A stretch of DNA of 64,000 bases. Origin: Pseudomonas palleroniana. GTDB taxonomy: Bacteria; Pseudomonadota; Gammaproteobacteria; Pseudomonadales; Pseudomonadaceae. The notes under the pieces are model-generated. The model saw only the letters and a program-made list of their open reading frames with translations, had not been told where the DNA came from and searched no databases. Positions 8,638 through 16,694 of this stretch are shown in pieces. The position numbers were made by a program, and so were the translations under genes. Every line of letters begins with the position of its first letter. Positions within the stretch are counted from its first letter, which is position 1. Where the stretch lies: contig NZ_PYWX01000063.1 in the NCBI RefSeq assembly GCF_003031675.1, positions 37,540-101,539 on the forward strand, in the 5' to 3' direction.

Positions 8638-9230
8638 TGAACCTCACCCAACTCGTACTGGCCAGCCATAACGCCGGCAAGCTCAAAGAACTGCAAGCCA
8701 TGCTCGGTGGCTCCGTGCAACTGCGCTCGATCGGCGAATTCAGCCAGGTCGAGCCGGAAGAAACCGGCCTGTCGTTCGTCGAAAATGCCATCCTCAAGGC
8801 GCGCAATGCCGCACGCCTCTCCGGCCTTCCGGCGCTGGCCGATGACTCGGGCCTGGCGGTGGATTTCCTGGGCGGCGCCCCTGGCATCTACTCGGCGCGT
8901 TATGCCGATGGCAAGGGCGACGCGGCCAATAATGCCAAGCTGCTGGACGCGCTCAAGGATGTGCCGGACGCCATGCGTGGCGCGCAGTTTGTGTGCGTAC
9001 TGGCCCTGGTGCGACACGCCGACGACCCGCTGCCGATCCTCTGCGAAGGGTTGTGGCACGGGCGTATCCTGCACGCGCCCAGCGGTGAACACGGCTTTGG
9101 CTATGACCCGCTGTTCTGGGTACCGGAGCGCAATGTCTCCAGCGCCGAACTGAGCCCGGCCGACAAGAACCAGATCAGCCACCGCGCCCGCGCAATGGAT
9201 TTGCTGCGCCAACGCCTGGGCCTGAAATGA
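8634..9230 (+). CDS. rdgB: dITP/XTP pyrophosphatase (HAM1 family)
   Basis: The 198-residue protein shows the family start LVLASHNAGKLKELQAML, the ALADDSGLAVDFLGGAPGIY substrate segment, and EHGFGYDPLFWVP near the C-terminus. It removes non-canonical purine nucleotides such as dITP and XTP from the pool. Two ATGs occur in tandem at 8634 and 8637; the first overlaps the previous stop. It overlaps hemW by four bases. Confidence 0.95.
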   Translation: MMNLTQLVLASHNAGKLKELQAMLGGSVQLRSIGEFSQVEPEETGLSFVENAILKARNAARLSGLPALADDSGLAVDFLGGAPGIYSARYADGKGDAANNAKLLDALKDVPDAMRGAQFVCVLALVRHADDPLPILCEGLWHGRILHAPSGEHGFGYDPLFWVPERNVSSAELSPADKNQISHRARAMDLLRQRLGLK

Positions 9231-10429
9231 CTCAAAACACCTCCGCGCAGCCGCTGATTCACGGCGGCGCGCGAACACCACGGGCGGCCCTGCCCCACTT
9301 GCCGCCCCTGGCGCTGTACATCCACATTCCGTGGTGCGTGCGCAAATGCCCTTATTGTGACTTCAACTCCCACACCGCCAGCAGCGTGCTGCCGGAAGAG
9401 GAGTATGTGGATGCCTTGCTGGCCGACCTCGATCAGGACCTGCATGCGGTGTATGGCCGCGAGCTGAGTTCGATCTTCTTTGGTGGCGGCACGCCCAGCC
9501 TGTTCAGCGCCGCCGCGTTGGGGCGCTTGCTCGAAGGCGTGCAAGCGCGCATTCGGTTTGCCGACGACATCGAGATCACCCTGGAGGCCAACCCAGGGAC
9601 TTTCGAGCAAGAAAAATTTGTCGCGTACCGCAAGCTGGGGATCAACCGGCTGTCCATCGGCATCCAGAGCTTCCAGCAGGCGAAGCTCGAAGCCCTGGGG
9701 CGTATCCACAATGGCGATGAAGCCGTACGGGCTGCCGATATGGCGCGTCAGGCGGGCTTTGATAACTTCAACCTGGACTTGATGCACGGCCTGCCCGATC
9801 AGTCCCTGGACGACGCCCTGAGCGACCTGCGCCAGGCCATTGCGCTCAAGCCTACGCACCTGTCCTGGTACCAACTGACCCTGGAGCCCAACACCGTATT
9901 CTGGAACCAGCCACCTGCGCTGCCGGAAGACGACACGCTGTGGGACATCCAGGAAGCCGGCCAGGCGCTGCTTGCTGAACATGGCTACCGGCAATATGAA
10001 GTGTCGGCCTATGCCCAGGCGGGTCGCCCGGCGCGGCATAACCTGAACTACTGGAGCTTTGGTGACTTTATCGGCATCGGCGCCGGCGCCCACGGCAAGC
10101 TCAGCCACCCGGACGGGCGTATTGTGCGCACCTGGAAGACGCGAGCGCCGAAGGACTACCTCAACCCGGCCAAAAGCTTCCAGGCTGGAGCCAAAGAGCT
10201 GACGAACGAGGAACTGCCGTTCGAGTTCCTGATGAACGCCTTGCGCCTCACCGAAGGTGTCGAAGCCAGACTCTATGCCGAACGCACCGGCCTCGACCTG
10301 GCAAGCCTCGACGAAGGCCGCCGCGAGGCAGAACAAAGTGGCTTAATGCAGGTCGAACCGTCACGCCTGGCGGCGACCGACCGCGGGCAACTTTTTCTCA
10401 ATGACCTGTTGCAGAAGTTTTTGAGCTGA
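9227..10429 (+). CDS. hemW: Radical SAM protein HemW (heme chaperone, coproporphyrinogen III oxidase-like)
   Basis: The 400-residue protein has the radical-SAM cluster motif C37-x3-C41-x2-C44 in IPWCVRKCPYCDFNSH, the GGGTPS motif, and a C-terminal HemN-like domain with NYWSFGDFIGIGAGAHGKLS. Proteins of this type lack coproporphyrinogen oxidase activity and are thought to bind and deliver heme. About 28 residues precede the first strand, longer than in E. coli. The start overlaps the rdgB stop (ATGA), which supports it. Confidence 0.93.
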   Translation: MTQNTSAQPLIHGGARTPRAALPHLPPLALYIHIPWCVRKCPYCDFNSHTASSVLPEEEYVDALLADLDQDLHAVYGRELSSIFFGGGTPSLFSAAALGRLLEGVQARIRFADDIEITLEANPGTFEQEKFVAYRKLGINRLSIGIQSFQQAKLEALGRIHNGDEAVRAADMARQAGFDNFNLDLMHGLPDQSLDDALSDLRQAIALKPTHLSWYQLTLEPNTVFWNQPPALPEDDTLWDIQEAGQALLAEHGYRQYEVSAYAQAGRPARHNLNYWSFGDFIGIGAGAHGKLSHPDGRIVRTWKTRAPKDYLNPAKSFQAGAKELTNEELPFEFLMNALRLTEGVEARLYAERTGLDLASLDEGRREAEQSGLMQVEPSRLAATDRGQLFLNDLLQKFLS

Positions 10430-10448
10430 TCGCTCTTAAGGAAATCAC

Positions 10449-10772
10449 ATGGATTTGGTACTCGACCTGCTCGCCACCGTGTCCCGCTGGAGCCGTAGCA
10501 ACCTGTCGGAAATCTCCCTGGCCCTCGTGGGCTGTTTGCTGGTGCTGTTCGGCGCCGACATCAAGGGTTGGGTCGAAGCGCGCCTGGGCAGCATTGCTGG
10601 CGCTTTGCGTGTACCGCTGATGGCGCTGGTGTGCATGATCGGCAGCGGCGCGGCGCTGATCTATGCCACGCCGTGGATTGTGCGGGGGTTGAGCCAGTTC
10701 AATAACTACAGCCTGGCACCGGTGCTGGTGGTCGTGCTGGTGTTGATTGGCGTTGTCGCAGACCGCCGCTAA
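10449..10772 (+). CDS. DUF3392 small membrane protein
   Basis: The 107-residue protein has about three hydrophobic helices: residues 22-36, 54-75 and 87-102. It ends in a basic tail (ADRR). It resembles the DUF3392 family, small inner-membrane proteins of gammaproteobacteria with no known role. It follows hemW by 19 bases with AAGGAAATC before the ATG, so is probably the last gene of that operon, just before a strong hairpin. Confidence 0.75.
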   Translation: MDLVLDLLATVSRWSRSNLSEISLALVGCLLVLFGADIKGWVEARLGSIAGALRVPLMALVCMIGSGAALIYATPWIVRGLSQFNNYSLAPVLVVVLVLIGVVADRR

Positions 10773-10793
10773 TTCCAAGCACACTGCAAAAAC

Positions 10794-10822
10794 AAATGTG
10801 GGAGCAAGCTCCCACATTTTTT
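10794..10822. terminator. Bidirectional intrinsic terminator from a REP-like half
   Basis: AAATGTGGGAGC-AA-GCTCCCACATTT is a perfect 12-base stem followed by a T run on the + strand (six T in all). It lies between the convergent ends of the DUF3392 gene and trmB. The arm sequence is the same GTGGGAGC as in the REP elements, so a REP half seems to serve as terminator. Confidence 0.75.
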
Positions 10823-10847
10823 ACCGCATTTCAAAACTGCAGCCGGG

Positions 10848-11576
10848 TCAGGCCAGTTTCTCGAACTTCAAATCCCACACCCCATGCCCCAATCGCTCGC
10901 CGCGGCGTTCGAACTTGGTGATCGGACGCTCGGCCGGGCGCGGCACGCACTTGCCGTCTTCGGCCAGGTTGCGGTAGCCGGGCGCGACATTCATCACTTC
11001 CAGCATGTATTCGGCATACGGCTCCCAGTCGGTCGCCATGTGCAGGATACCGCCCACTTTCAGCTTGCTGCGTACCAGTTCCGCGAAGGAAGCCTGGACG
11101 ATGCGACGCTTGTGGTGACGAGCCTTGTGCCACGGGTCAGGGAAGAACAACATCAGGCGATCAAGGCTGTTGTCGGCGATGCAGCGGTTGAGCACTTCAA
11201 TCGCGTCGCAGTCATAGACTCGCAGGTTGGTCAGGCCCTGGGTCAACACGCCATTAAGCAGCGCGCCGACACCCGGACGGTGTACTTCCACACCGATGAA
11301 ATCCTGTTCCGGCGAAGCGGCGGCCATTTCCAGCAAGGAGTGACCCATGCCGAAGCCGATTTCCAGGGAACGCGGGGCCGAACGGCCGAACACCTGGTCG
11401 TAATCCACCGGCGCGTCAGCCAGTGGCAATACGAACAGCGGCGTGCCCTGCTCCAGGCCCTTTTGCTGGCCTTCGGTCATGCGACCGGCGCGCATCACAA
11501 AACTCTTGATACGGCGGTGCTTGGACTCGTCACCTTCTTCCACGGTGTTTGGCGTTTCGTTTGATTCAGTCATCAA
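10848..11576 (-). CDS. trmB: tRNA (guanine-N7-)-methyltransferase
   Basis: The 242-residue protein methylates G46 of tRNA. The SAM-binding segment is SLEIGFGMGHSLLEMA, followed by FIGVEVHRPGVGALL. The family signature LMLFFPDPWHKARHHKRRIV contains the conserved PDPWxKxRHxKRR. The N-terminal 50 residues are charged and poorly conserved, as usual. It ends the thiS-thiG-trmB group, six bases after thiG. Confidence 0.95.
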   Translation of the reverse strand: MMTESNETPNTVEEGDESKHRRIKSFVMRAGRMTEGQQKGLEQGTPLFVLPLADAPVDYDQVFGRSAPRSLEIGFGMGHSLLEMAAASPEQDFIGVEVHRPGVGALLNGVLTQGLTNLRVYDCDAIEVLNRCIADNSLDRLMLFFPDPWHKARHHKRRIVQASFAELVRSKLKVGGILHMATDWEPYAEYMLEVMNVAPGYRNLAEDGKCVPRPAERPITKFERRGERLGHGVWDLKFEKLA

Positions 11577-11582
11577 TAGCTC

Positions 11583-12377
11583 TTACTTGATCAGACCATC
11601 CAGCGGCGAGGAGGCGCTGGCGTAGAGTTTTTTCGGCATGCGGCCGGCGAGATACGCCAGGCGACCCGCGACGATGGCATGTTGCATGGCTTGAGCCATC
11701 ATGACCGGTTGCTGGGCATGGGCGATGGCCGAGTTCATCAGCACCGCGTCGCAGCCCAGTTCCATGGCGATGGTGGCGTCGGAGGCAGTCCCCACGCCCG
11801 CATCCACCAATACCGGGATATTGGCTTCTTCAAGGATGATCTGCAGGTTGTACGGATTGCAGATACCCAGGCCGGAACCGATCAGACCGGCCAGCGGCAT
11901 CACGGCGATGCAGCCGATGTCTGCCAGTTGGCGCGCGATGATCGGGTCATCGCTGGTGTAGACCATCACGTCGAAACCTTCCTTGACCAGGGTTTCAGCG
12001 GCCTTGAGGGTTTCGATCACGTTGGGGAACAGGGTTTTCTGGTCGGCCAGTACTTCCAGTTTCACCAGGTTATGGCCGTCGAGCAGCTCACGGGCCAGGC
12101 GGCAAGTACGCACGGCTTCAATGGCGTCGTAGCAACCGGCGGTGTTCGGCAGGAAGGTGTAGCGATCCGGCGACAACACGTCGAGCAGGTTCGGCTCGCC
12201 TTCGATCTGGCCCAGGTTGGTGCGGCGCACGGCAAACGTGACGATCTCGGCGCCCGAGGCTTCGATGGCCAGACGGGTTTCTTCCATGTCGCGGTACTTG
12301 CCGGTACCGACCAGCAGACGGGACTGGTAAGTACGACCGGCCAGAACGAAGGGCTTGTCGCTACGAACGATGCTCAT
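11583..12377 (-). CDS. thiG: Thiazole synthase ThiG
   Basis: The 264-residue TIM-barrel enzyme builds the thiazole phosphate part of thiamine from deoxyxylulose phosphate, dehydroglycine and ThiS thiocarboxylate. The Schiff-base lysine is K106 in HNLVKLEVL. The phosphate-binding ends PVLVDAGVGTASDA and CDAVLMNSAIA are clear. thiS lies 65 bases upstream on the same strand. No TPP riboswitch was recognised in front of thiS or thiG. Confidence 0.96.
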   Translation of the reverse strand: MSIVRSDKPFVLAGRTYQSRLLVGTGKYRDMEETRLAIEASGAEIVTFAVRRTNLGQIEGEPNLLDVLSPDRYTFLPNTAGCYDAIEAVRTCRLARELLDGHNLVKLEVLADQKTLFPNVIETLKAAETLVKEGFDVMVYTSDDPIIARQLADIGCIAVMPLAGLIGSGLGICNPYNLQIILEEANIPVLVDAGVGTASDATIAMELGCDAVLMNSAIAHAQQPVMMAQAMQHAIVAGRLAYLAGRMPKKLYASASSPLDGLIK

Positions 12378-12442
12378 GGGAAATCCTCGAAATGGGGTGA
12401 GGTTCTGCAGAATGCGGGTTGGCGCGATTGAGCGCCTGACGG

Positions 12443-12643
12443 CTAGCCGCCGCCGATGGCGTGGACCACTTCGACCTGGTCACCTTCGGTGAGCGCGGTC
12501 TCGGCGTGCTGGCTACGCGGGACGATATCCAGGTTGAGCTCCACTGCGACGCGACGCCCGGTCAGGTCCAGGCGGGTCAGCAGGGCCGCAACGGTTTCAC
12601 CGTCGGGCAGTTCAAAGGATTCGCCGTTCAACAGAATGCGCAT
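12443..12643 (-). CDS. thiS: Sulfur carrier protein ThiS
   Basis: The 66-residue ubiquitin-fold protein begins MRILLNGESFELPDGETVAA and ends with the diglycine tail VVHAIGGG, which is thiocarboxylated by ThiF and donates sulfur to ThiG. The open frame extends further upstream to 12889, but that part overlaps the DUF423 gene, and the ATG at 12643 gives the normal family length. It precedes thiG in the usual order. Confidence 0.93.
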   Translation of the reverse strand: MRILLNGESFELPDGETVAALLTRLDLTGRRVAVELNLDIVPRSQHAETALTEGDQVEVVHAIGGG

Positions 12644-12714
12644 GCCACGGGCCGTCATCGTTTTTAGGGGCCAGCATTCTAGCGCGATTGAGACCTCAAG
12701 GTCAGCTCCAAGCG

Positions 12715-13095
12715 TCAAGCGGTCAGTTGCAAGCGCCACGCGGCCAAGCCAAGGAAGAACCATCCGAGCAGAAACGCCAGCCCGCCAAATGGCGTGATGA
12801 TCCCCAGTTTGCTGATCCCGGTCAGGGTCAGTACATACAGGCTGCCGGAGAACAGCAGGATGCCGACGGTAAATGAGAGCCCCGCCCAAGTCACCAATCG
12901 GCCCGGGATATGCGCAGCCAGCAACGCCACGCCGAACAGCGCCAGGGCATGCACCAACTGATAGGTCACGCCGGTATGGAAGATCGCCAGGTACTCGGCG
13001 CTCAGGCGGTTTTTCAGGCCGTGGGCGGCGAAAGCCCCCAGGGCGACCCCGGTAAAGCCGAAAAAGGCAGCCAGCATCAGAAAGCTACGCAGCAT
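12715..13095 (-). CDS. DUF423 (YgdD-like) inner-membrane protein
   Basis: The 126-residue protein has four membrane helices and the family start FFGFTGVALGAFAAHGLKNR followed by YQLVHALALFGVALLA. DUF423 proteins are widespread and of unknown function. It lies 71 bases upstream of thiS on the same strand and is divergent from mtgA, with 74 bases between the starts. Confidence 0.85.
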   Translation of the reverse strand: MLRSFLMLAAFFGFTGVALGAFAAHGLKNRLSAEYLAIFHTGVTYQLVHALALFGVALLAAHIPGRLVTWAGLSFTVGILLFSGSLYVLTLTGISKLGIITPFGGLAFLLGWFFLGLAAWRLQLTA

Positions 13096-13130
13096 GAGGA
13101 ACTCCAGTCAGACTCAAAGGGCCGGGTCTG

Positions 13131-13136
13131 TATAAT
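13131..13136 (+). promoter_or_regulatory. Candidate -10 box for mtgA
   Basis: A consensus TATAAT stands 33 bases before the mtgA ATG, directly preceded by TG. The matching -35 position (13108-13113, TCAGAC) is weak. No clear ribosome-binding site precedes the mtgA start. Confidence 0.35.
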
Positions 13137-13169
13137 GGCCCGCTCAACGGGTTCGGCCAAGCCATCTCT

Positions 13170-13892
13170 ATGCTGCGTTTCCTCTTCAAGCGTTTCCTTA
13201 CAGTCGTGAAATGGTTTGCCATCGGCAGTGTATTGCTGGTGCTGCTGTTGCGTGTCGTGCCGCCACCGTTCACGGCGCTGATGGTGGAGCGCAAGGTCGA
13301 ATCCTGGATTGATGGCGAGCCGATTGACCTGCAGCGCACCTGGGTGCCGTGGGATGAGATATCCGATGAACTGAAAGTGGCGGTGATGGCCGGTGAAGAC
13401 CAGCGCTTCCCGCAACATTGGGGCTTTGATTTCGGCGCGATCCAGGCGGCGATTCTGCATAACGAGCGCGGCGGCTCCATTCGCGGTGCCAGTACCCTGA
13501 GCCAGCAGGTCTCCAAGAACCTGTTCCTGTGGGCCGGCCGCAGCTATTTGCGCAAGGGCCTGGAAGCCTGGTTCACTGGGCTGATCGAGGTGCTGTGGCC
13601 CAAGCAGCGGATTCTTGAGGTGTACCTCAACAGCGTGGAATGGGATGAAGGGGTATTTGGGGCGCAAGCGGCAGCAGAGCATCACTTTGGAGTGAGTGCC
13701 AAGGCGCTTTCTCGCCAGCAGGCCAGTTATCTGGCGGCAGTACTGCCCAACCCACGAGTGTGGAGTGCAAGTCATCCGACGGCGTATGTGGCAAGACGGG
13801 CAGCTTGGATTCGCCAGCAAATGAGCCAGCTGGGTGGGGATGGTTACCTGGCTGAGCTGAACAATTCCAGAAAAGCCCCCTGGTCCGACTGA
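13170..13892 (+). CDS. mtgA: Monofunctional peptidoglycan glycosyltransferase MtgA
   Basis: The 240-residue protein has one N-terminal membrane anchor (about residues 10-32) and a GT51 domain. The catalytic glutamate is in MAGEDQRFPQHWGFDF, and the second motif is RGASTLSQQVSKNLFLW. RKGLEAWFTGLIEVLWPKQR and ILEVYLNSVEW follow as in all GT51 enzymes. It polymerises lipid II into glycan strands in the periplasm and has no transpeptidase domain. The + strand reading is isolated between the DUF423 gene and rpoH. Confidence 0.95.
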   Translation: MLRFLFKRFLTVVKWFAIGSVLLVLLLRVVPPPFTALMVERKVESWIDGEPIDLQRTWVPWDEISDELKVAVMAGEDQRFPQHWGFDFGAIQAAILHNERGGSIRGASTLSQQVSKNLFLWAGRSYLRKGLEAWFTGLIEVLWPKQRILEVYLNSVEWDEGVFGAQAAAEHHFGVSAKALSRQQASYLAAVLPNPRVWSASHPTAYVARRAAWIRQQMSQLGGDGYLAELNNSRKAPWSD

Positions 13893-13909
13893 TACCACTC
13901 AGAAACAAC

Positions 13910-13998
13910 TGTGGGAGGGGGCTTGCTCCCGATTGCTGTGCGTCAGTCAAAGATGAACTGGCAGAAACACAGCTATCGGGAGCAAGCCCCCTCCCACA
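13910..13998. repeat. Inverted REP pair
   Basis: TGTGGGAGGGGGCTTGCTCC and ATCGGGAGCAAGCCCCCT with CTCCCACA face each other, separated by about 45 bases, between the convergent ends of mtgA and rpoH. Nearly perfect copy of the family at 1422. Confidence 0.88.
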
Positions 13999-14016
13999 TT
14001 TTGACCAGGCCGCGCT

Positions 14017-14871
14017 TTAAGCAGCGATGGACAACTTCAGCTTGTTCATCGCGCTTTTCTCAAGCTGGCGAATCCGCTCGGCCGACACGTTGTACTTCTG
14101 CGCCAGGTCGTGCAGCGTGGCTTTTTCTTCCGCCAGCCAACGCTGGTAGAGGATGTCACGGCTGCGGTCGTCCAACACTTCCAGCGCTTCGTGCAGATTG
14201 TGGTTGGAGTTGTCGCTCCAGTCGGCGTCTTCCAGTTGACGGGCCGGGTCATACCGGTGGTCTTCCAGATAGTTGGCCGGCGATTGGAAGGCGCTGTCGT
14301 CGTCCGCTTCGGCGGCAGGGTCGAAGGCCATGTCATGGCCGGTCAGGCGGCTTTCCATCTCGCGCACTTCACGCGGCTCCACGCCGAGGCTTTCGGCCAC
14401 GCGGTGGACTTCTTCATTGTTCAACCATGCCAGGCGTTTCTTCTGGCTACGCAGGTTGAAGAACAGCTTGCGCTGGGCCTTGGTGGTCGCGACTTTCACG
14501 ATGCGCCAGTTGCGCAGGATGAACTCGTGGATTTCCGCCTTGATCCAGTGCACGGCAAACGACACCAGGCGCACACCCATTTCCGGGTTGAAGCGCTTTA
14601 CAGCCTTCATCAGGCCAACGTTGCCTTCCTGGATCAGGTCAGCCTGGGCCAGACCGTAGCCGCTGTAGCTACGGGCGATATGTACGACAAACCGCAGGTG
14701 GGCGAGCACCATCTGCCGAGCCGCCTCCAGATCCTGCTCATAGTAGAGACTCTCGGCCAGTTCACGCTCCTGCTCGGGCGTCAGCAATGGAATGCTGTTC
14801 ACCGTGTGCACATAGGCCTCCAGGTTCGCACCCGGGACCAAGGCATAAGCAGGTTGCAAAGAAGTGGTCAT
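14017..14871 (-). CDS. rpoH: Heat-shock sigma factor RpoH (sigma-32)
   Basis: The 284-residue protein begins MTTSLQPAYALVPGANLEAY. Region 2 is AHLRFVVHIARSYSGYGL with DLIQEGNVGLMKAVKRF. The RpoH box QRKLFFNLR is at residues 133-141. The region 4.2 helix-turn-helix ends in YNVSAERIRQLEKSAMNKL. The frame extends 30 codons upstream, but the ATG at 14871 has a GGAGG site and gives the family length. It directs transcription of chaperone and protease genes. ftsX lies 130 bases upstream. Confidence 0.96.
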   Translation of the reverse strand: MTTSLQPAYALVPGANLEAYVHTVNSIPLLTPEQERELAESLYYEQDLEAARQMVLAHLRFVVHIARSYSGYGLAQADLIQEGNVGLMKAVKRFNPEMGVRLVSFAVHWIKAEIHEFILRNWRIVKVATTKAQRKLFFNLRSQKKRLAWLNNEEVHRVAESLGVEPREVREMESRLTGHDMAFDPAAEADDDSAFQSPANYLEDHRYDPARQLEDADWSDNSNHNLHEALEVLDDRSRDILYQRWLAEEKATLHDLAQKYNVSAERIRQLEKSAMNKLKLSIAA

Positions 14872-14920
14872 ACGAAAAAACCTCCGACTCACATAACTCG
14901 TGCAATTAAGCACTGCGAAA

Positions 14921-14947
14921 ATTGACCGGGAACCGTAGGACAAGTTC
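14921..14947 (-). promoter_or_regulatory. Candidate AlgU (sigma-E-type) promoter of rpoH
   Basis: On the minus strand GAACTT (14942-14947) is followed after 16 bases by TCAAT (14921-14925), close to the GAACTT-N16-TCnAA pattern of AlgU/sigma-E promoters. It would start rpoH mRNA about 45 bases before the ATG. rpoH is known to be partly AlgU-dependent in P. aeruginosa. The -10 match is imperfect. Confidence 0.4.
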
Positions 14948-15000
14948 CCTAAACCACCCATACGGTCAATACAAACGAAACCACATTAATCTGACATTAA

Positions 15001-16026
15001 CTACTTCGGTGCCAGCTCGCGTAAATGACGAGCGACCGCAATCCACGCACCGATATACCCCAACAAGACAGCGCCAAGCAAGAGACTCAGACCATCGGCC
15101 ACCGGCACGCCGGCCAAGGCAAAATCGCTGCCGTACAACCCGGCAAGCCCGACAACCGCGTCGTTCAGCCAGTCAAGGCCAAACGCCAGCACGCCCCAGG
15201 ACAAAATCCCTGCACCAAAGCCATAAAGCGCGCCCATGTACAGAAAAGGACGACGCACATAGCTGTCTGTGCCGCCGACCAGTTTAATCACTTCTATCTC
15301 GGTGCGACGGTTTTCAATATGAAGACGAATGGTATTACCTATCACCAAAAGTAATGCAGACACCAACAGCACCGTCAGGCCGAATACAAAGCGGTCACCC
15401 AGCTTGAGGATCGCGGCCAGGCGCTCCACCCAGACTAGATCAAGTTGAGCCTGTTGCACCTTGGGCATCTCTGCGAGTTTTTGTCGCAGGGCTTCCAGGG
15501 CCGGCTTGTCGACTTCATTGGGCGTCACCAGCACCACACCCGGCAGCGGGTTCTGTGGCAACTCCTTGAGCGCCTCGCCCAGCCCGGATTGTTGCTGGAA
15601 TTCCTCAAGGGCCTGGTCACGGCTGATGTATTCAGCATCGGCGACACCCGGCAATTGCTTGATGTCATCGCGCAGGCCCTCGCCATCTTTGGCACTGGCG
15701 TCGATGTTCAGGTACAGGGAAATCTGTGCCGCACGCTGCCAGGAGCCACCCAGGCGCTCCACATTATTGAGCAGCAGCGACAACCCCATCGGCAGGCTCA
15801 ATGCCACCGCCATCACCAGGCAGGTGAAGAAACTGCCGATCGGCTGCTTGCCCAGGCGGCGCAGACTGTCGAGCAAGCTGGCACGATGGCTTTCGATCCA
15901 GGCGTGCAGCAGGGTGCCGAAGTCCGGGCCCTCATCATCGTCGCGCTTTTTCTTCTTCTGCGGTTGTGGATCAGCCGCTTTCGGCGCCACGCGCTCGGAA
16001 ACTTTAGGGCTACGTGTTGCACTCAT
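15001..16026 (-). CDS. ftsX: Cell-division protein FtsX
   Basis: The 341-residue protein has a charged cytoplasmic N-terminus of about 65 residues with a KKKKRDDDEG run. A first membrane helix (SFFTCLVMAVALSLPMGLSL) follows, then a periplasmic domain, then three more helices, including VFGLTVLLVSALLLVIGN. With FtsE it forms the transporter-like complex at the divisome that activates murein hydrolases. It starts in a four-base overlap with the ftsE stop, so translation is coupled in ftsY-ftsE-ftsX. Confidence 0.95.
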   Translation of the reverse strand: MSATRSPKVSERVAPKAADPQPQKKKKRDDDEGPDFGTLLHAWIESHRASLLDSLRRLGKQPIGSFFTCLVMAVALSLPMGLSLLLNNVERLGGSWQRAAQISLYLNIDASAKDGEGLRDDIKQLPGVADAEYISRDQALEEFQQQSGLGEALKELPQNPLPGVVLVTPNEVDKPALEALRQKLAEMPKVQQAQLDLVWVERLAAILKLGDRFVFGLTVLLVSALLLVIGNTIRLHIENRRTEIEVIKLVGGTDSYVRRPFLYMGALYGFGAGILSWGVLAFGLDWLNDAVVGLAGLYGSDFALAGVPVADGLSLLLGAVLLGYIGAWIAVARHLRELAPK

Positions 16027-16694
16027 ACACCCGCCTCCCCGTCACCGATCAGGCGGCCACGTTGCAGGGTCAGCATGCGGTGACGCATGCGGGCGATCAG
16101 TGCCAAGTCGTGGCTGGCAATCAGCACGCTGGTACCCAGGCGATTGATGTCTTCGAACACGCCCATGATCTCGGCGGCAAGGCGCGGGTCAAGGTTGCCG
16201 GTAGGTTCGTCCGCCAGCAGCAAGGCCGGGCGGTGGACGATGGCGCGGGCAATGCCGACGCGTTGTTGCTGGCCGGTGGACAGGTCGCCAGGATAAAGAT
16301 CGGTCTTGTCCGACAACGCGACACGCTCCAGGGCCGAGTCCACGCGCTTGATGATCTCGGCCTTGGACAGCCCGAGGATCTGCAACGGCAGCGCGACGTT
16401 ATTGAATACCGTACGATCGAACAACAATTGGTGGTTCTGAAACACCACGCCGATCTGGCGACGCAGGAACGGAATCTGCGCATTGCTGATGGTTGCCAGG
16501 TCTTGCCCGGCCAACAGCAATTTGCCGGTGGTGGGGCGTTCCATGGCCAATAGCAGGCGCAACAAGGTGCTCTTGCCGGCGCCGGAATGGCCGGTGACAA
16601 ACAAAAACTCGCCGCGACGCACTCGAAAGCTCAGCTCATGCAAGCCCACATGCCCGTTGGCATAGCGTTTACCGACCTGTTCGAATCGAATCAT
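16023..16694 (-). CDS. ftsE: Cell-division ATP-binding protein FtsE
   Basis: The 223-residue ABC ATPase has Walker A GHSGAGKST (residues 35-43), the Q-loop VVFQNHQLLFDRTV, the signature LSTGQQQRVGIARAI and Walker B ALLLADEPTGNLD. It pairs with FtsX. Four-base overlaps at both ends with ftsY and ftsX show a tight operon. All motifs are intact. Confidence 0.96.
   Translation of the reverse strand: MIRFEQVGKRYANGHVGLHELSFRVRRGEFLFVTGHSGAGKSTLLRLLLAMERPTTGKLLLAGQDLATISNAQIPFLRRQIGVVFQNHQLLFDRTVFNNVALPLQILGLSKAEIIKRVDSALERVALSDKTDLYPGDLSTGQQQRVGIARAIVHRPALLLADEPTGNLDPRLAAEIMGVFEDINRLGTSVLIASHDLALIARMRHRMLTLQRGRLIGDGEAGV

Noticed and set aside
12378..12442. TPP riboswitch near thiS/thiG
   Set aside because: Neither this gap nor the 71 bases before thiS has the conserved THI-box elements, and both are too short.
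12643..12889. N-terminal extension of thiS
   Set aside because: ThiS proteins are about 66 residues. The extension overlaps the DUF423 gene in another frame and looks like its shadow.
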